Of a stretch of DNA of 5,061 nt, positions 1 to 4,982 are shown one piece after another. The position numbers were made by a program, and so were the translations under genes. The stretch covers positions 1 through 5,061 of the forward strand of contig JAKBAC010000199.1 in NCBI GenBank assembly GCA_021809365.1, written 5' to 3'. The notes under the pieces are model-generated. The model searched no databases, was not told the DNA's origin, and worked only from the letters and a program-made list of their open reading frames with translations. Positions within the stretch are counted from its first letter, which is position 1; each line of letters begins with the position of its first letter. The stretch comes from Planctomycetota bacterium (GTDB lineage: Bacteria > Planctomycetota > Phycisphaerae > WQYP01).

Positions 1-533
1 TTTGGAATATCAAGAAATACATTGCGCTTGAATTTACCGCCGATCATGCCCGGCAGGTTGTATTTCTCCCATATGTACTGATCCCACAGCGCCAAATGGC
101 ACGTGCCGTGGGTGGCGGATACCACCAGGAAATCCGGATGTTTATATGACCAGATTTGGGCGTTAAGACTGTTGCGCATGAGGTTCAGCCAGGGACTGGT
201 GATATCCGTGTTGTCCCACACTTGCTTCGGCTTGGCGCGATAATGCCGCAGGGCGTCCAACGCCTCTGTGTCCCACTGGTGTGGTTCAGTGAGAATCATG
301 GGAACGGTTTTGAAATCTCTGCGGCGCGGGGCTGCGGTAAGTTTGGCGGTTAATTCTTCCAGATTCCCGGCACCGTGCGGTTCCAGGGATCCGGTTTTCA
401 CCGCCGCCGCAGCGTGAACGGATCGTGGCAGCGCCAGCACGGCAGCACCGGCGATTGATCCGCCGGCCAGCAGGCCTAAAAGCTTCCGGCGACCCAAGGG
501 AACATGTGTGGAATCGGAATGTGTTGGGGTCAT
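1..533 (-). CDS. Exported protein of unknown family with Tat-like signal, 5' part only
   Basis: The gene reads leftward off the window edge, so only its first 177 codons are visible. The start ATG (533-531) follows an AAAGGAG Shine-Dalgarno. The N-terminus looks like a twin-arginine signal: polar residues 1-13, then GRRKLLG (Arg15-Arg16), a hydrophobic stretch at about 18-36 (LLGLLAGGSIAGAAVLALP), and a probable cleavage site near SVHA at 38-41. A periplasmic or exported location follows by inference. The mature part is rich in Trp, His and Asn (for example EPHQWD, QVWDNTD, NAQIWSYKHPDF, SATHGTCH), which suggests a conserved soluble domain. I do not recognise the family. A Tat signal often implies a cofactor-containing or pre-folded protein, but no cofactor motif is visible in this part. 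It is the last minus-strand gene here and has its own promoter, so it is probably transcribed separately from the ABC-type operon. The reading frame is convincing; the function is unknown. Confidence 0.85.
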   Translation of the reverse strand, partial: MTPTHSDSTHVPLGRRKLLGLLAGGSIAGAAVLALPRSVHAAAAVKTGSLEPHGAGNLEELTAKLTAAPRRRDFKTVPMILTEPHQWDTEALDALRHYRAKPKQVWDNTDITSPWLNLMRNSLNAQIWSYKHPDFLVVSATHGTCHLALWDQYIWEKYNLPGMIGGKFKRNVFLDIP

Positions 534-540
534 GATACAT

Positions 541-547
541 CTCCTTT
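541..547 (-). promoter_or_regulatory. Shine-Dalgarno AAAGGAG of the Tat-signal gene
   Basis: On the minus strand AAAGGAG lies 7 bases before the ATG at 533-531. It fixes that ATG as the start. Another ATG on the minus strand at 540-538 is in a different frame and sits too close to this site. Confidence 0.8.
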
Positions 548-574
548 AAAAGTCTTCTCAAAACCCATGGGTAA

Positions 575-602
575 AGTATAGCGCCCGCTCTCTATTAAAC
601 AA
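575..602 (-). promoter_or_regulatory. Sigma-70-like promoter of the Tat-signal gene
   Basis: On the minus strand a -35 box TTGTTT (602-597) and a -10 box TATACT (580-575, five of six consensus bases) are separated by 16 bases. Transcription would start near 568, giving a leader of about 35 bases that contains the Shine-Dalgarno. The local AT-rich composition supports the call. The -35 match is weak (three of six). Confidence 0.5.
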
Positions 603-606
603 ATAA

Positions 607-780
607 ATGGTTGCTATATATGCCATAACACCGCATTATCATTGGATATCATGGCAATCCGCGCCCCGGCCGCAGATTGACGGCTTTACGAACCCAGCTA
701 CGCTCCTCAACCCCCATGCCCAGGCCGCGGTCAAAGGCCTGCGTTACCAGACGCCGAAATTGCCTGTGCAACAGAATTAA
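607..780 (+). pseudogene. Possible C-terminal remnant of a lost gene, 57 codons
   Basis: From ATG at 607 an open frame runs to TAA at 778-780 and encodes 57 residues. It has no Shine-Dalgarno, and a stop codon lies immediately upstream. The first 15 or so codons are AT-rich and look non-coding. From about 655 the frame has mostly G or C in third positions and a protein-like composition (for example DGFTNPATLLNPHAQAAVKG and a tail ending in QTPKLPVQQN). Its stop overlaps the stop codon of the convergent membrane protein gene (TTAA at 777-780). That is the geometry of two genes meeting tail to tail. I read it as the surviving 3' end of a gene whose front was lost when the sequence carrying the divergent Tat-gene promoter was joined to it. 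It could also be chance or a small gene. No family is recognised. Confidence 0.35.
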
Positions 781-2123
781 CCCAGCTCCAGGTTCATCCA
801 CCGCCGATATACGAGAGGAATTAGGATCAAGCCCAGGAGCATGGATCCTGCGGCGGTAACCAGAAGACCTTTATAACCAGATCGCAGATCCAGCAGGAAG
901 GGCAAGCAATAGAAAATACCTGGCAGCAACATTGCCCAAACGATCCCCCGGATTGGCAGGCTCCACCAAGATGCGACAAAAATAATGAACTGAAACAACA
1001 GCGATGCTAAGCCATACGGAGCGGCCAGTCGCAACGCCGTAAGTCCAACGCCGGCGCAAAGCATGGCCAGAATAAACATCCCCGCTGCGATCATCCACAG
1101 CGTTAAAATTTGGACCAGCATCGCAACTGCTATGCTGAAGACGAACCGGTGGCGTGGAGCCGGCTTAAGTAATTCGCATGCGAGGCAGGGAAGAATTTGC
1201 AGCCACTCGCCCGTGGTAACCAATCCAGGAACCGCAATGAGCGCAAGGGAGATCGCGATTGTGCCGAGCGTTACTTGTGTTGGTGGTTCGCTCCTGATCG
1301 AAAGAAAATAGAGCACCGAAATCAGGCACACGACGGCGGCGAACCCTATTCCAAGCCAACGTGGCCGCGCCTGGTGCCAATGGCGCAGGATCGCCCTGAA
1401 CAATTTCCACGGGCCCAGCCGGCCTCCTTTTCCCGGGCGATCGGGCCGCGCATAATTGATGCTCGTGTGTGTATTTTTCTCCGTGGTCCGGAGCAATGCT
1501 GCCACGGCATCTAACGCATCTCCCGCCGGCATTTCCATGAGACGCGGGCGATTTATTTCGGATTTCCTTGCCAGCAGCTTGGCCGCAATTGCAATTTCCG
1601 CGACACCAATACCAAGCAGTAGCACGGTGTATAGCCATCCCTTCGGTGAAGATGGGTCCCCCACACGTTGCCAGAAGACCGCACCCACCAGCGGAAGGCA
1701 CGCAACGGGGAGGACGATTGCTGAAAGATAGTTCATTGCGCTGACCAGGCCCACGGCCCCAAACAGGAAAATAGTAATGGCGTAAACGCCGATGTGACCA
1801 CCACCATGGCGATATATCGCAATCGCGGGCAATCCAATAACCACTGCGCCGGCCAGCGTCAGAAAAGCGGCTACGTGCCATCGGAAAAAATCCGGGATCA
1901 ATTTCCTTTGCGGCTCAGTCATCTGCTGGCTGAAATGTGTCCACAACAGGCCGGCCGCCAATAAAGTTCCTATGAACTGCGAGAAAAAACCGTATTGGCG
2001 TGAATCGCCCAGATCTCCTGTTATAAACGCCCAGACGGCAAGCCCGATCCAGATAACTGCCCCCACGGAGCCATAAGAGCGCCGCAGATACGTCATCAAC
2101 ACCTCTTTATACCGATTAGCCAT
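777..2123 (-). CDS. Polytopic membrane protein, ABC-2-type permease-like
   Basis: This is a 448-residue integral membrane protein with about 12-13 predicted transmembrane helices. Six are in the first half (roughly 21-36, 47-64, 84-104, 111-132, 134-152, 164-185). A soluble linker with many basic residues follows (about 186-253). Six or seven more lie in the second half (about 256-276, 286-304, 327-348, 350-370, 373-388, 392-410, 418-438). The ELLKPAPR segment after helix 8 resembles cytoplasmic loops of ABC-2-type permeases. The start ATG is preceded by AGGGGG at 2135-2130 with 6 bases between. That start overlaps the stop codon of the ABC ATPase remnant, the usual translational coupling of an ATPase-permease pair. 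Position in a GntR-ATPase-permease operon is the main reason for the assignment. Similar operons handle cell-envelope stress or antibiotics, but the substrate here is unknown. With the ATPase deleted, the protein is either non-functional or uses an ATPase encoded elsewhere. Confidence 0.8.
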   Translation of the reverse strand: MANRYKEVLMTYLRRSYGSVGAVIWIGLAVWAFITGDLGDSRQYGFFSQFIGTLLAAGLLWTHFSQQMTEPQRKLIPDFFRWHVAAFLTLAGAVVIGLPAIAIYRHGGGHIGVYAITIFLFGAVGLVSAMNYLSAIVLPVACLPLVGAVFWQRVGDPSSPKGWLYTVLLLGIGVAEIAIAAKLLARKSEINRPRLMEMPAGDALDAVAALLRTTEKNTHTSINYARPDRPGKGGRLGPWKLFRAILRHWHQARPRWLGIGFAAVVCLISVLYFLSIRSEPPTQVTLGTIAISLALIAVPGLVTTGEWLQILPCLACELLKPAPRHRFVFSIAVAMLVQILTLWMIAAGMFILAMLCAGVGLTALRLAAPYGLASLLFQFIIFVASWWSLPIRGIVWAMLLPGIFYCLPFLLDLRSGYKGLLVTAAGSMLLGLILIPLVYRRWMNLELG

Positions 2124-2265
2124 TGCTTACCCCCTGCTGAATTTCCAGAAATGCGTCCTCCAGACTGGCGTGTGTGCGCTCTTTCAGCGCTTCCAGGGGG
2201 CCGAACCAGGCGATTTTTCCTTCCTTCATGACCGCCACATGATCCGCCACACGCTCCAAGTCAGA
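2116..2265 (-). pseudogene. ABC transporter ATPase, C-terminal remnant (49 codons)
   Basis: The frame ending at TAA (2118-2116) encodes 49 residues with features typical of the end of an ABC ATPase. SDLERVADHVAVMKEGKI is the segment that normally follows the H-loop histidine (the usual pattern is SSH, a few residues, then LE-R-AD-V-V-G). A linker, FGPLEALKE, comes next, and the tail SLEDAFLEI is common in drug/lipid-type ABC ATPases. Everything upstream is missing: Walker A, Q-loop, LSGGQ signature, Walker B and the H-loop histidine. A complete family member has about 290-310 residues, so some 240-260 codons are gone. Upstream the frame runs into the 3' end of the regulator gene in another frame, with no ATG and no ribosome binding site. 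The remnant is therefore probably untranslated. Its last codons overlap the permease start in the normal coupled way, which shows that the operon was once complete. Confidence 0.8.
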
Positions 2266-2665
2266 AGTAGAGTTTGGCTTCCGTATCCGCTTGCATGCTC
2301 ATGGATTGGTTGAGCATGTCGCGCAATTCTTGTGGGGATACGCCCAGCAGCTGCGCCTGGCGGGCCGCGCGGCGCAGCTGTGCCAGCAGCATCTGCGTTT
2401 GCGACCTTTTCTGGCTGCTGGATGCGGAATTGGCTTTTACAAATGTTCCGCTGCCATGGCGCATTTCCAGCCAGCCCTCCGCAGTCAGGCGTTCATACAC
2501 GTGCAAAATAGTATTCTGGTTGACGGCCAATTCCCGGGCCAGCTCGCGAACGCTCGGCACCCGTTCACCCGCCCGCAGGGAGCCAACAACGCATTGGGAA
2601 CGAATCTGTTCCGCAATTTGCCGCCCGATGGGTACGCCCGAGGATGGTTCAATACGTAATCGCAA
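2261..2665 (-). CDS. GntR-family (YtrA-type) transcriptional regulator
   Basis: This is a 134-residue DNA-binding repressor of the short GntR subfamily. A winged helix-turn-helix spans about residues 11-77: PIGRQIAEQIRS, then AGERVPSVRELARELAVNQN, then TILHVYERLTAEGWLEMRHG and the wing GSGTF. A Ser/Gln-rich linker and a helical dimerisation tail of about 90-125 (LLAQLRRAARQAQLLGVSPQELRDML) follow. Short GntR proteins of this kind normally lack a ligand-binding domain and repress the ABC transporter operon they head. The start is TTG (2665-2663), supported by CTGGAG at 2678-2673 with 7 bases between; there is no in-frame ATG near it. The gene heads the operon with the ATPase remnant and the permease. 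Its stop codon sits within the few bases around the deletion junction, so its last residues (about ADTEAKLYF) may be altered from the ancestral end. The length is normal for the family. Confidence 0.93.
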   Translation of the reverse strand: MRLRIEPSSGVPIGRQIAEQIRSQCVVGSLRAGERVPSVRELARELAVNQNTILHVYERLTAEGWLEMRHGSGTFVKANSASSSQKRSQTQMLLAQLRRAARQAQLLGVSPQELRDMLNQSMSMQADTEAKLYF

Positions 2666-2681
2666 AAGGCTGCTCCAGGTG

Positions 2682-2718
2682 ACTATAACACTATAACACG
2701 TGAAATCTTCGCACGCAA
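2682..2718 (-). promoter_or_regulatory. Promoter of the GntR-ABC operon
   Basis: On the minus strand TTGCGT (2718-2713) and TATAGT (2695-2690, five of six consensus bases) are 17 bases apart. Transcription would start near 2683, only a few bases before the CTGGAG ribosome binding site of the TTG start. A second TATAGT lies at 2687-2682. The -35 box is weak, as expected for a regulated promoter. Confidence 0.5.
2683..2698. repeat. Tandem 8-bp repeat over the -10 region, candidate GntR operator
   Basis: CTATAACA occurs twice back to back (2683-2690 and 2691-2698), reading TGTTATAG twice on the operon strand. It overlaps the -10 box and the expected start of transcription. Short GntR regulators usually bind sites in their own promoter, so autorepression here is a reasonable inference. 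A direct repeat is less typical than the inverted repeats most GntR dimers bind. Confidence 0.4.
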
Positions 2719-2746
2719 ACGGCGGCGGTCGAGATTACGGTTGAGT

Positions 2747-2808
2747 GCGAACCGCGCCGGCGCGCGGCGGGGCACTGCGACAACGCCCGGCGACTCCCGT
2801 GGCAAAAA
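2747..2808. repeat. Dispersed GC-rich repeat, copy 1
   Basis: This 62-base stretch aligns without gaps to 5000-5061 in the same orientation. It has 48 identical positions, and its first 14 bases (GCGAACCGCGCCGG) are exact. It ends in a run of A followed directly by the REP-like palindrome. It is non-coding: it lies between the operon promoter and the 3' end of the nuclease-like gene. The pattern is that of a repetitive extragenic element present in more copies elsewhere in the genome. Copy 2 is cut by the window end, so the full unit length is not known. Confidence 0.7.
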
Positions 2809-2825
2809 AGGTACCTGACACCTTT
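2807..2825. repeat. REP-like palindrome with GGTACCTGACACC core
   Basis: AAAGGT (2807-2812) and ACCTTT (2820-2825) form an inverted repeat around a 7-base loop, ACCTGAC, preceded by further A bases. From memory, GGTGTCAGGTACC-type sequences flanked by A/T runs are widespread intergenic repeats in many bacteria, sometimes linked to REP-associated tyrosine transposases. No transposase gene is present in this window. It could also act as a weak terminator for the nuclease-like gene that ends at 2938 on the minus strand. Confidence 0.5.
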
Positions 2826-2937
2826 GTTTCAATGGCAAATCTGATTTTTCGGACATGACAGAATTTGGAAGTACGCCCCGGCATCTGATGAATGATGGGG
2901 CAGTCAATGGTCGCGGCCTTAACGAGTTGCGGTGCGC

Positions 2938-3843
2938 CTACAATTGCGACATCAGATCATTTTGTTCCAGAACCAGGACAAGTTGCTGATAAATGAGTGC
3001 CGGGTGAACAGACTCCGCGGGAATAAGATGCGCTGATCGCGCGGACCGGGCCAGCCGGAGCAATACTTCGGCGACATCGCATTCCGGGATGCCTTTGACC
3101 TTTACGCCGCGAAAATTGCTGAGAAGGCACTGAATGGCTTTGGGTAATCGCCTTTCATCAATGGAGCCGTCACCTTTCAAATATGGTAATTTCCAAGTTC
3201 CCGGCTTATTTGCATCGCCCACCCATGCGAAGCAATATGCGGGAAGTTTATACTTTGAATGCAACAGAACGCCTTCATCCGGCTGCTGCGGGTGCGGATA
3301 TGTATGCGGTCCATCTCCAAAAATTGCGTCCGTCACCACCGTGCCTTCCAGCGGTCGATACACGCCGTGCACGCTGACCCACCAAAGCGATTCCGGCGGC
3401 GATTCTTGAGCAAGATTGACCACAACGCGGTGCTGTAATCCGCCGTTGATAATGTCCGCGGCGTAGAAAATGCACCCGTCGGTTACGGCCACGCGAGTGA
3501 TACGCTGCGCGTCGGCGTATCGCCGGGCCTGTTCCAATGCAGCAGCCAACGATTGCTTGCCAGGCCGGAGTATGCCGGGCTTTTTTACTTCGATTACCAG
3601 ATACTTCTGAAGATTCTGGCTTAATACAATGTCGGCATATTCCATTTGATAGGCCAGATCGCCCTTGGCCCAATCCAGCACACCAGTCAGCAGGTCTTCT
3701 ATAATAGCCTCGGCAACTTTTTCTGATTCATCACCGTGGCGCAGTCGATCATTGCGGGTTTCCTGAAATCTCGGCCAAGCCGCGTGCAGGCGGGTAACAC
3801 AGGCGCGATAGCCCGCAAGCGTCAAATAAGTTGGTTCGGCCAT
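2938..3843 (-). CDS. Stand-alone PD-(D/E)XK nuclease-like protein, HsdR N-terminal type
   Basis: This is a 301-residue soluble protein. Residues about 35-130 match the nuclease domain at the front of type I restriction HsdR subunits. There is a Glu-containing helix (SEKVAEAIIEDLL, 40-52), then YADIVL with Asp71, then LVIEVKKPG with Glu85 and Lys87. QARRYA (105-110) follows, and a strand pair, TRVAVTDGCIFYAA, completes the fold. Asp71, Glu85 and Lys87 are the expected metal-binding and catalytic residues, so the site looks intact. The rest (about 131-301) I do not recognise. No helicase or translocase motifs are present, and HsdR proteins are normally about 1000 residues. The start ATG is supported by AAGGA at 3854-3850 with 6 bases between. 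It is divergent from the GIY-YIG-RAMA gene across about 260 bases. A role in restriction or phage defence is inferred. No methyltransferase or specificity gene lies nearby, so it is not a conventional type I system. Confidence 0.8.
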   Translation of the reverse strand: MAEPTYLTLAGYRACVTRLHAAWPRFQETRNDRLRHGDESEKVAEAIIEDLLTGVLDWAKGDLAYQMEYADIVLSQNLQKYLVIEVKKPGILRPGKQSLAAALEQARRYADAQRITRVAVTDGCIFYAADIINGGLQHRVVVNLAQESPPESLWWVSVHGVYRPLEGTVVTDAIFGDGPHTYPHPQQPDEGVLLHSKYKLPAYCFAWVGDANKPGTWKLPYLKGDGSIDERRLPKAIQCLLSNFRGVKVKGIPECDVAEVLLRLARSARSAHLIPAESVHPALIYQQLVLVLEQNDLMSQL

Positions 3844-3888
3844 GGCTGATCCTTAAGGGCGACACATGTGGTATTTATAACGGAGATC

Positions 3889-3901
3889 GGCAATTTTTGC
3901 C
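3889..3901. promoter_or_regulatory. Short inverted repeat, possible operator
   Basis: GGCAA and TTGCC flank a 3-base centre, TTT. It lies just upstream of a TATAAA on the minus strand, where the promoter of the PD-(D/E)XK gene is expected. Five-base arms are short enough to arise by chance. Confidence 0.25.
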
Positions 3902-4005
3902 TGCGGATTTATCGGCCCTGCGGATATTGAGGGACACGTTCTTGCCGCGACTAAAGTAGCCGGTGATAATGCTCCGATGCCGCGTGTACACAAATGTCAG
4001 CGTTT

Positions 4006-4035
4006 TTGGGAAGCGGGCGCGGGAACGGTTTTAAT
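4006..4035 (+). promoter_or_regulatory. Possible promoter of the GIY-YIG-RAMA gene
   Basis: TTGGGA (4006-4011) and TTTAAT (4030-4035, five of six consensus bases) are 18 bases apart. Transcription would begin near 4042 and give a leader of about 65 bases. The -35 box matches four of six. Confidence 0.35.
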
Positions 4036-4097
4036 TGGCGGAAATAGTTATGGACAATCCATCCGGGCACTCGATAAGCCGTGAGGATGTATGTCAC

Positions 4098-4102
4098 AGG
4101 AG
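4098..4102 (+). promoter_or_regulatory. Shine-Dalgarno AGGAG that selects the ATG at 4108
   Basis: AGGAG lies 5 bases before ATG at 4108-4110. The upstream in-frame starts GTG (4081) and ATG (4087) have no comparable site at the right distance. The protein therefore most likely begins MPRKRRQQ, not nine residues earlier. Confidence 0.7.
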
Positions 4103-4107
4103 CGGGT

Positions 4108-4818
4108 ATGCCACGAAAACGTAGGCAGCAACTTGTCAGCCAAATGCTTGAAAACCTCGACGCGTCCGCATTGGAACAGTACGAGCACATTATCCGCCGG
4201 TATACCCGTGGGCGCGATGGTGTGTATGCCCTGTATCGCAACGACACTCTTTATTACGTCGGCCTCGCTCGCAATTTGCAGGGGCGGCTCAAGCAGCACC
4301 TCAAAGATCGGCATAGGGGCGCGTGGAATCGCTTTTCGGTCTATCTGACGATCGGCAATTCGTTTGTTAAAGAGATGGAAACCTTGCTGCTTCGCATTGC
4401 ACGGCCTAAAGGCAACAAGCAACTTGGAAAATTTGTGAAATGCCAGGATCTTCACCGCGCATTCAGGCATGACTATAAGGCGGACGTGGAGGAAAGATTC
4501 GGGCAGTTGGTGGGCCGCAAGAAAGTTGGAACATCGCCGCGTGCAAAGCCCGCGGACGATGGCCGGCCAGCGCTGGCCAGCTTTATAAGGAAGGGTATCG
4601 CCCTCCGCGGCTGGTACCAAGGAAAAGAGTACAGGGCACGGGTCCTGAAAAATGGTTCGATCAAATTCCGCGATGGTAGGACCTTCAAATCGCCTTCCGG
4701 AGCCGGCCGGGCGATCAGCGGCGGAGCCATTGATGGCTGGCACTTCTGGTGCTATGAGCGGGCACCGGGGGATTGGGTCTCGCTTAGTGAACTTCGGAAG
4801 CACGGGCGGCATGGCTGA
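4108..4818 (+). CDS. GIY-YIG endonuclease domain fused to a RAMA-like domain
   Basis: This is a predicted 236-residue DNA-cleaving protein. After a short basic and helical N-terminus (1-35) comes a GIY-YIG domain at about 37-112. GVYALYR (38-44) and YYVGLA (49-54) are the two signature strands. NLQGRLKQH supplies Arg60 and His64. Glu91 in KEMETLLLRIARPKGN is the probable metal ligand and Asn103 is the conserved late residue. A linker of about 113-155 leads to a second domain (about 157-231): LASFIRKGIAL, GKEYRARVLKNGSIKF, DGRTFKSPSGAGRAI, then DGWHFWCY and WVSLSELR. This fits the RAMA (restriction enzyme adenine methylase associated) pattern. RAMA domains are predicted to recognise modified DNA and are often fused to nucleases and methylases. 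The likely role is modification-guided cleavage, as in type IV restriction, but this is inferred. The catalytic residues appear intact. The divergent neighbour is another nuclease-like gene. The stem-loop cluster downstream may end the transcript. Confidence 0.85.
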   Translation: MPRKRRQQLVSQMLENLDASALEQYEHIIRRYTRGRDGVYALYRNDTLYYVGLARNLQGRLKQHLKDRHRGAWNRFSVYLTIGNSFVKEMETLLLRIARPKGNKQLGKFVKCQDLHRAFRHDYKADVEERFGQLVGRKKVGTSPRAKPADDGRPALASFIRKGIALRGWYQGKEYRARVLKNGSIKFRDGRTFKSPSGAGRAISGGAIDGWHFWCYERAPGDWVSLSELRKHGRHG

Positions 4819-4882
4819 GAGTACCACAATGCGGCGGGTGTTGCAGCTACACAGTCGCGGCAAGTTTTCCGGGTGGCTTTAA

Positions 4883-4898
4883 AAACTCCGCGGAGTTT
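4883..4898. repeat. Perfect 16-bp palindrome AAACTCCG/CGGAGTTT
   Basis: AAACTCCG is followed directly by its reverse complement, CGGAGTTT. It starts 65 bases after the stop of the GIY-YIG-RAMA gene. As RNA it could fold with a 4-base loop. Read on the minus strand it ends in TTTTTAAA, and on the plus strand it follows an A run. It may be a bidirectional terminator part or a binding site; neither is certain. Confidence 0.5.
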
Positions 4899-4899
4899 G

Positions 4900-4918
4900 G
4901 CCTCATCAGCGCCGAGGC
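4900..4918 (+). repeat. Small stem-loop GCCTC/GAGGC
   Basis: GCCTC (4900-4904) can pair with GAGGC (4914-4918) around a 9-base loop. It abuts the 16-bp palindrome and is part of the hairpin cluster downstream of the GIY-YIG-RAMA gene. No T run follows, so it is not a classic intrinsic terminator. Confidence 0.3.
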
Positions 4919-4938
4919 AAGCCTGTTTCTTAATTAAA

Positions 4939-4982
4939 GCGGCTGGGGATCCCGATAAATATCGGGACGCCCCCAGAGCCGC
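4939..4982. repeat. Long two-tier hairpin ahead of repeat copy 2
   Basis: The inner arms TCCCGATA (4950-4957) and TATCGGGA (4960-4967) are perfect around AA. The outer arms also pair: GCGGCT with AGCCGC (4939-4944, 4977-4982) and GGGG with CCCC (4945-4948, 4971-4974). An AG bulge and a small internal loop interrupt them. On the minus strand the stem is followed by TTTAATTAAG, a weak terminator tail. The paired length of about 18 bp suggests a repetitive palindromic element or a terminator for a gene entering from the right. Confidence 0.6.

Larger units (their letters stand above)
2696..2937. other. Intergenic region between nuclease-like gene and GntR operon
   Basis: This 240-base gap holds the operon promoter's -35 side, repeat copy 1 and the REP-like palindrome. 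The part from about 2830 to 2937 shows no gene, no strong hairpin and no recognisable RNA. A short plus-strand frame starting at 2856 has no ribosome binding site and runs antisense into the nuclease gene, so I do not call it. Confidence 0.5.
3844..4107. other. Divergent intergenic region between the two nuclease genes
   Basis: This region must contain both promoters. On the minus strand a TATAAA (3879-3874) sits about 30 bases before the PD-(D/E)XK gene without a convincing -35 box. Next to it is the inverted repeat GGCAA-TTT-TTGCC (3889-3901), a possible regulator site. A plus-strand frame stays open from 3881 to TGA at 4082-4084 but has no plausible start. No RNA gene is recognised. Confidence 0.4.

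Noticed and set aside
677..859. Plus-strand open frame of 60 codons starting with TTG
   Set aside because: It overlaps the permease 3' end, has Arg/Ser-rich composition and no start signal. The neighbouring frame ending at 780 is more coding-like.
1165..1881. Minus-strand open frame of 238 codons inside the permease gene
   Set aside because: It is an alternative frame of the membrane protein gene, rich in Arg, Gly and Cys, with no start signal. The permease frame shows well-formed transmembrane helices.
2260..2267. Programmed +1 frameshift joining the GntR protein to the ABC tail
   Set aside because: The joined product would lack all ATP-binding motifs, and no slippery sequence is evident. 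An internal deletion explains the layout more simply.
2274..2696. Plus-strand open frames opposite the GntR gene
   Set aside because: They are antisense shadows of a gene with an unmistakable winged helix-turn-helix. They are Cys/Arg-rich and have no ribosome binding site.
2683..2907. Minus-strand open frame of 74 codons between the nuclease gene and the GntR gene
   Set aside because: It starts at a TTG without a ribosome binding site, passes through the dispersed repeat and REP-like palindrome, and ends inside the operon promoter.
3951..4247. Minus-strand open frame of 98 codons between the two nuclease genes
   Set aside because: It is antisense to the start of the GIY-YIG-RAMA gene, is unrelated to any family I know, and has no ribosome binding site.
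4048..4863. Long minus-strand open frame of 271 codons antisense to the GIY-YIG-RAMA gene
   Set aside because: It has no ribosome binding site, its composition is Pro/Arg/Ser-rich without a domain, and the opposite strand carries clear GIY-YIG and RAMA-like motifs.
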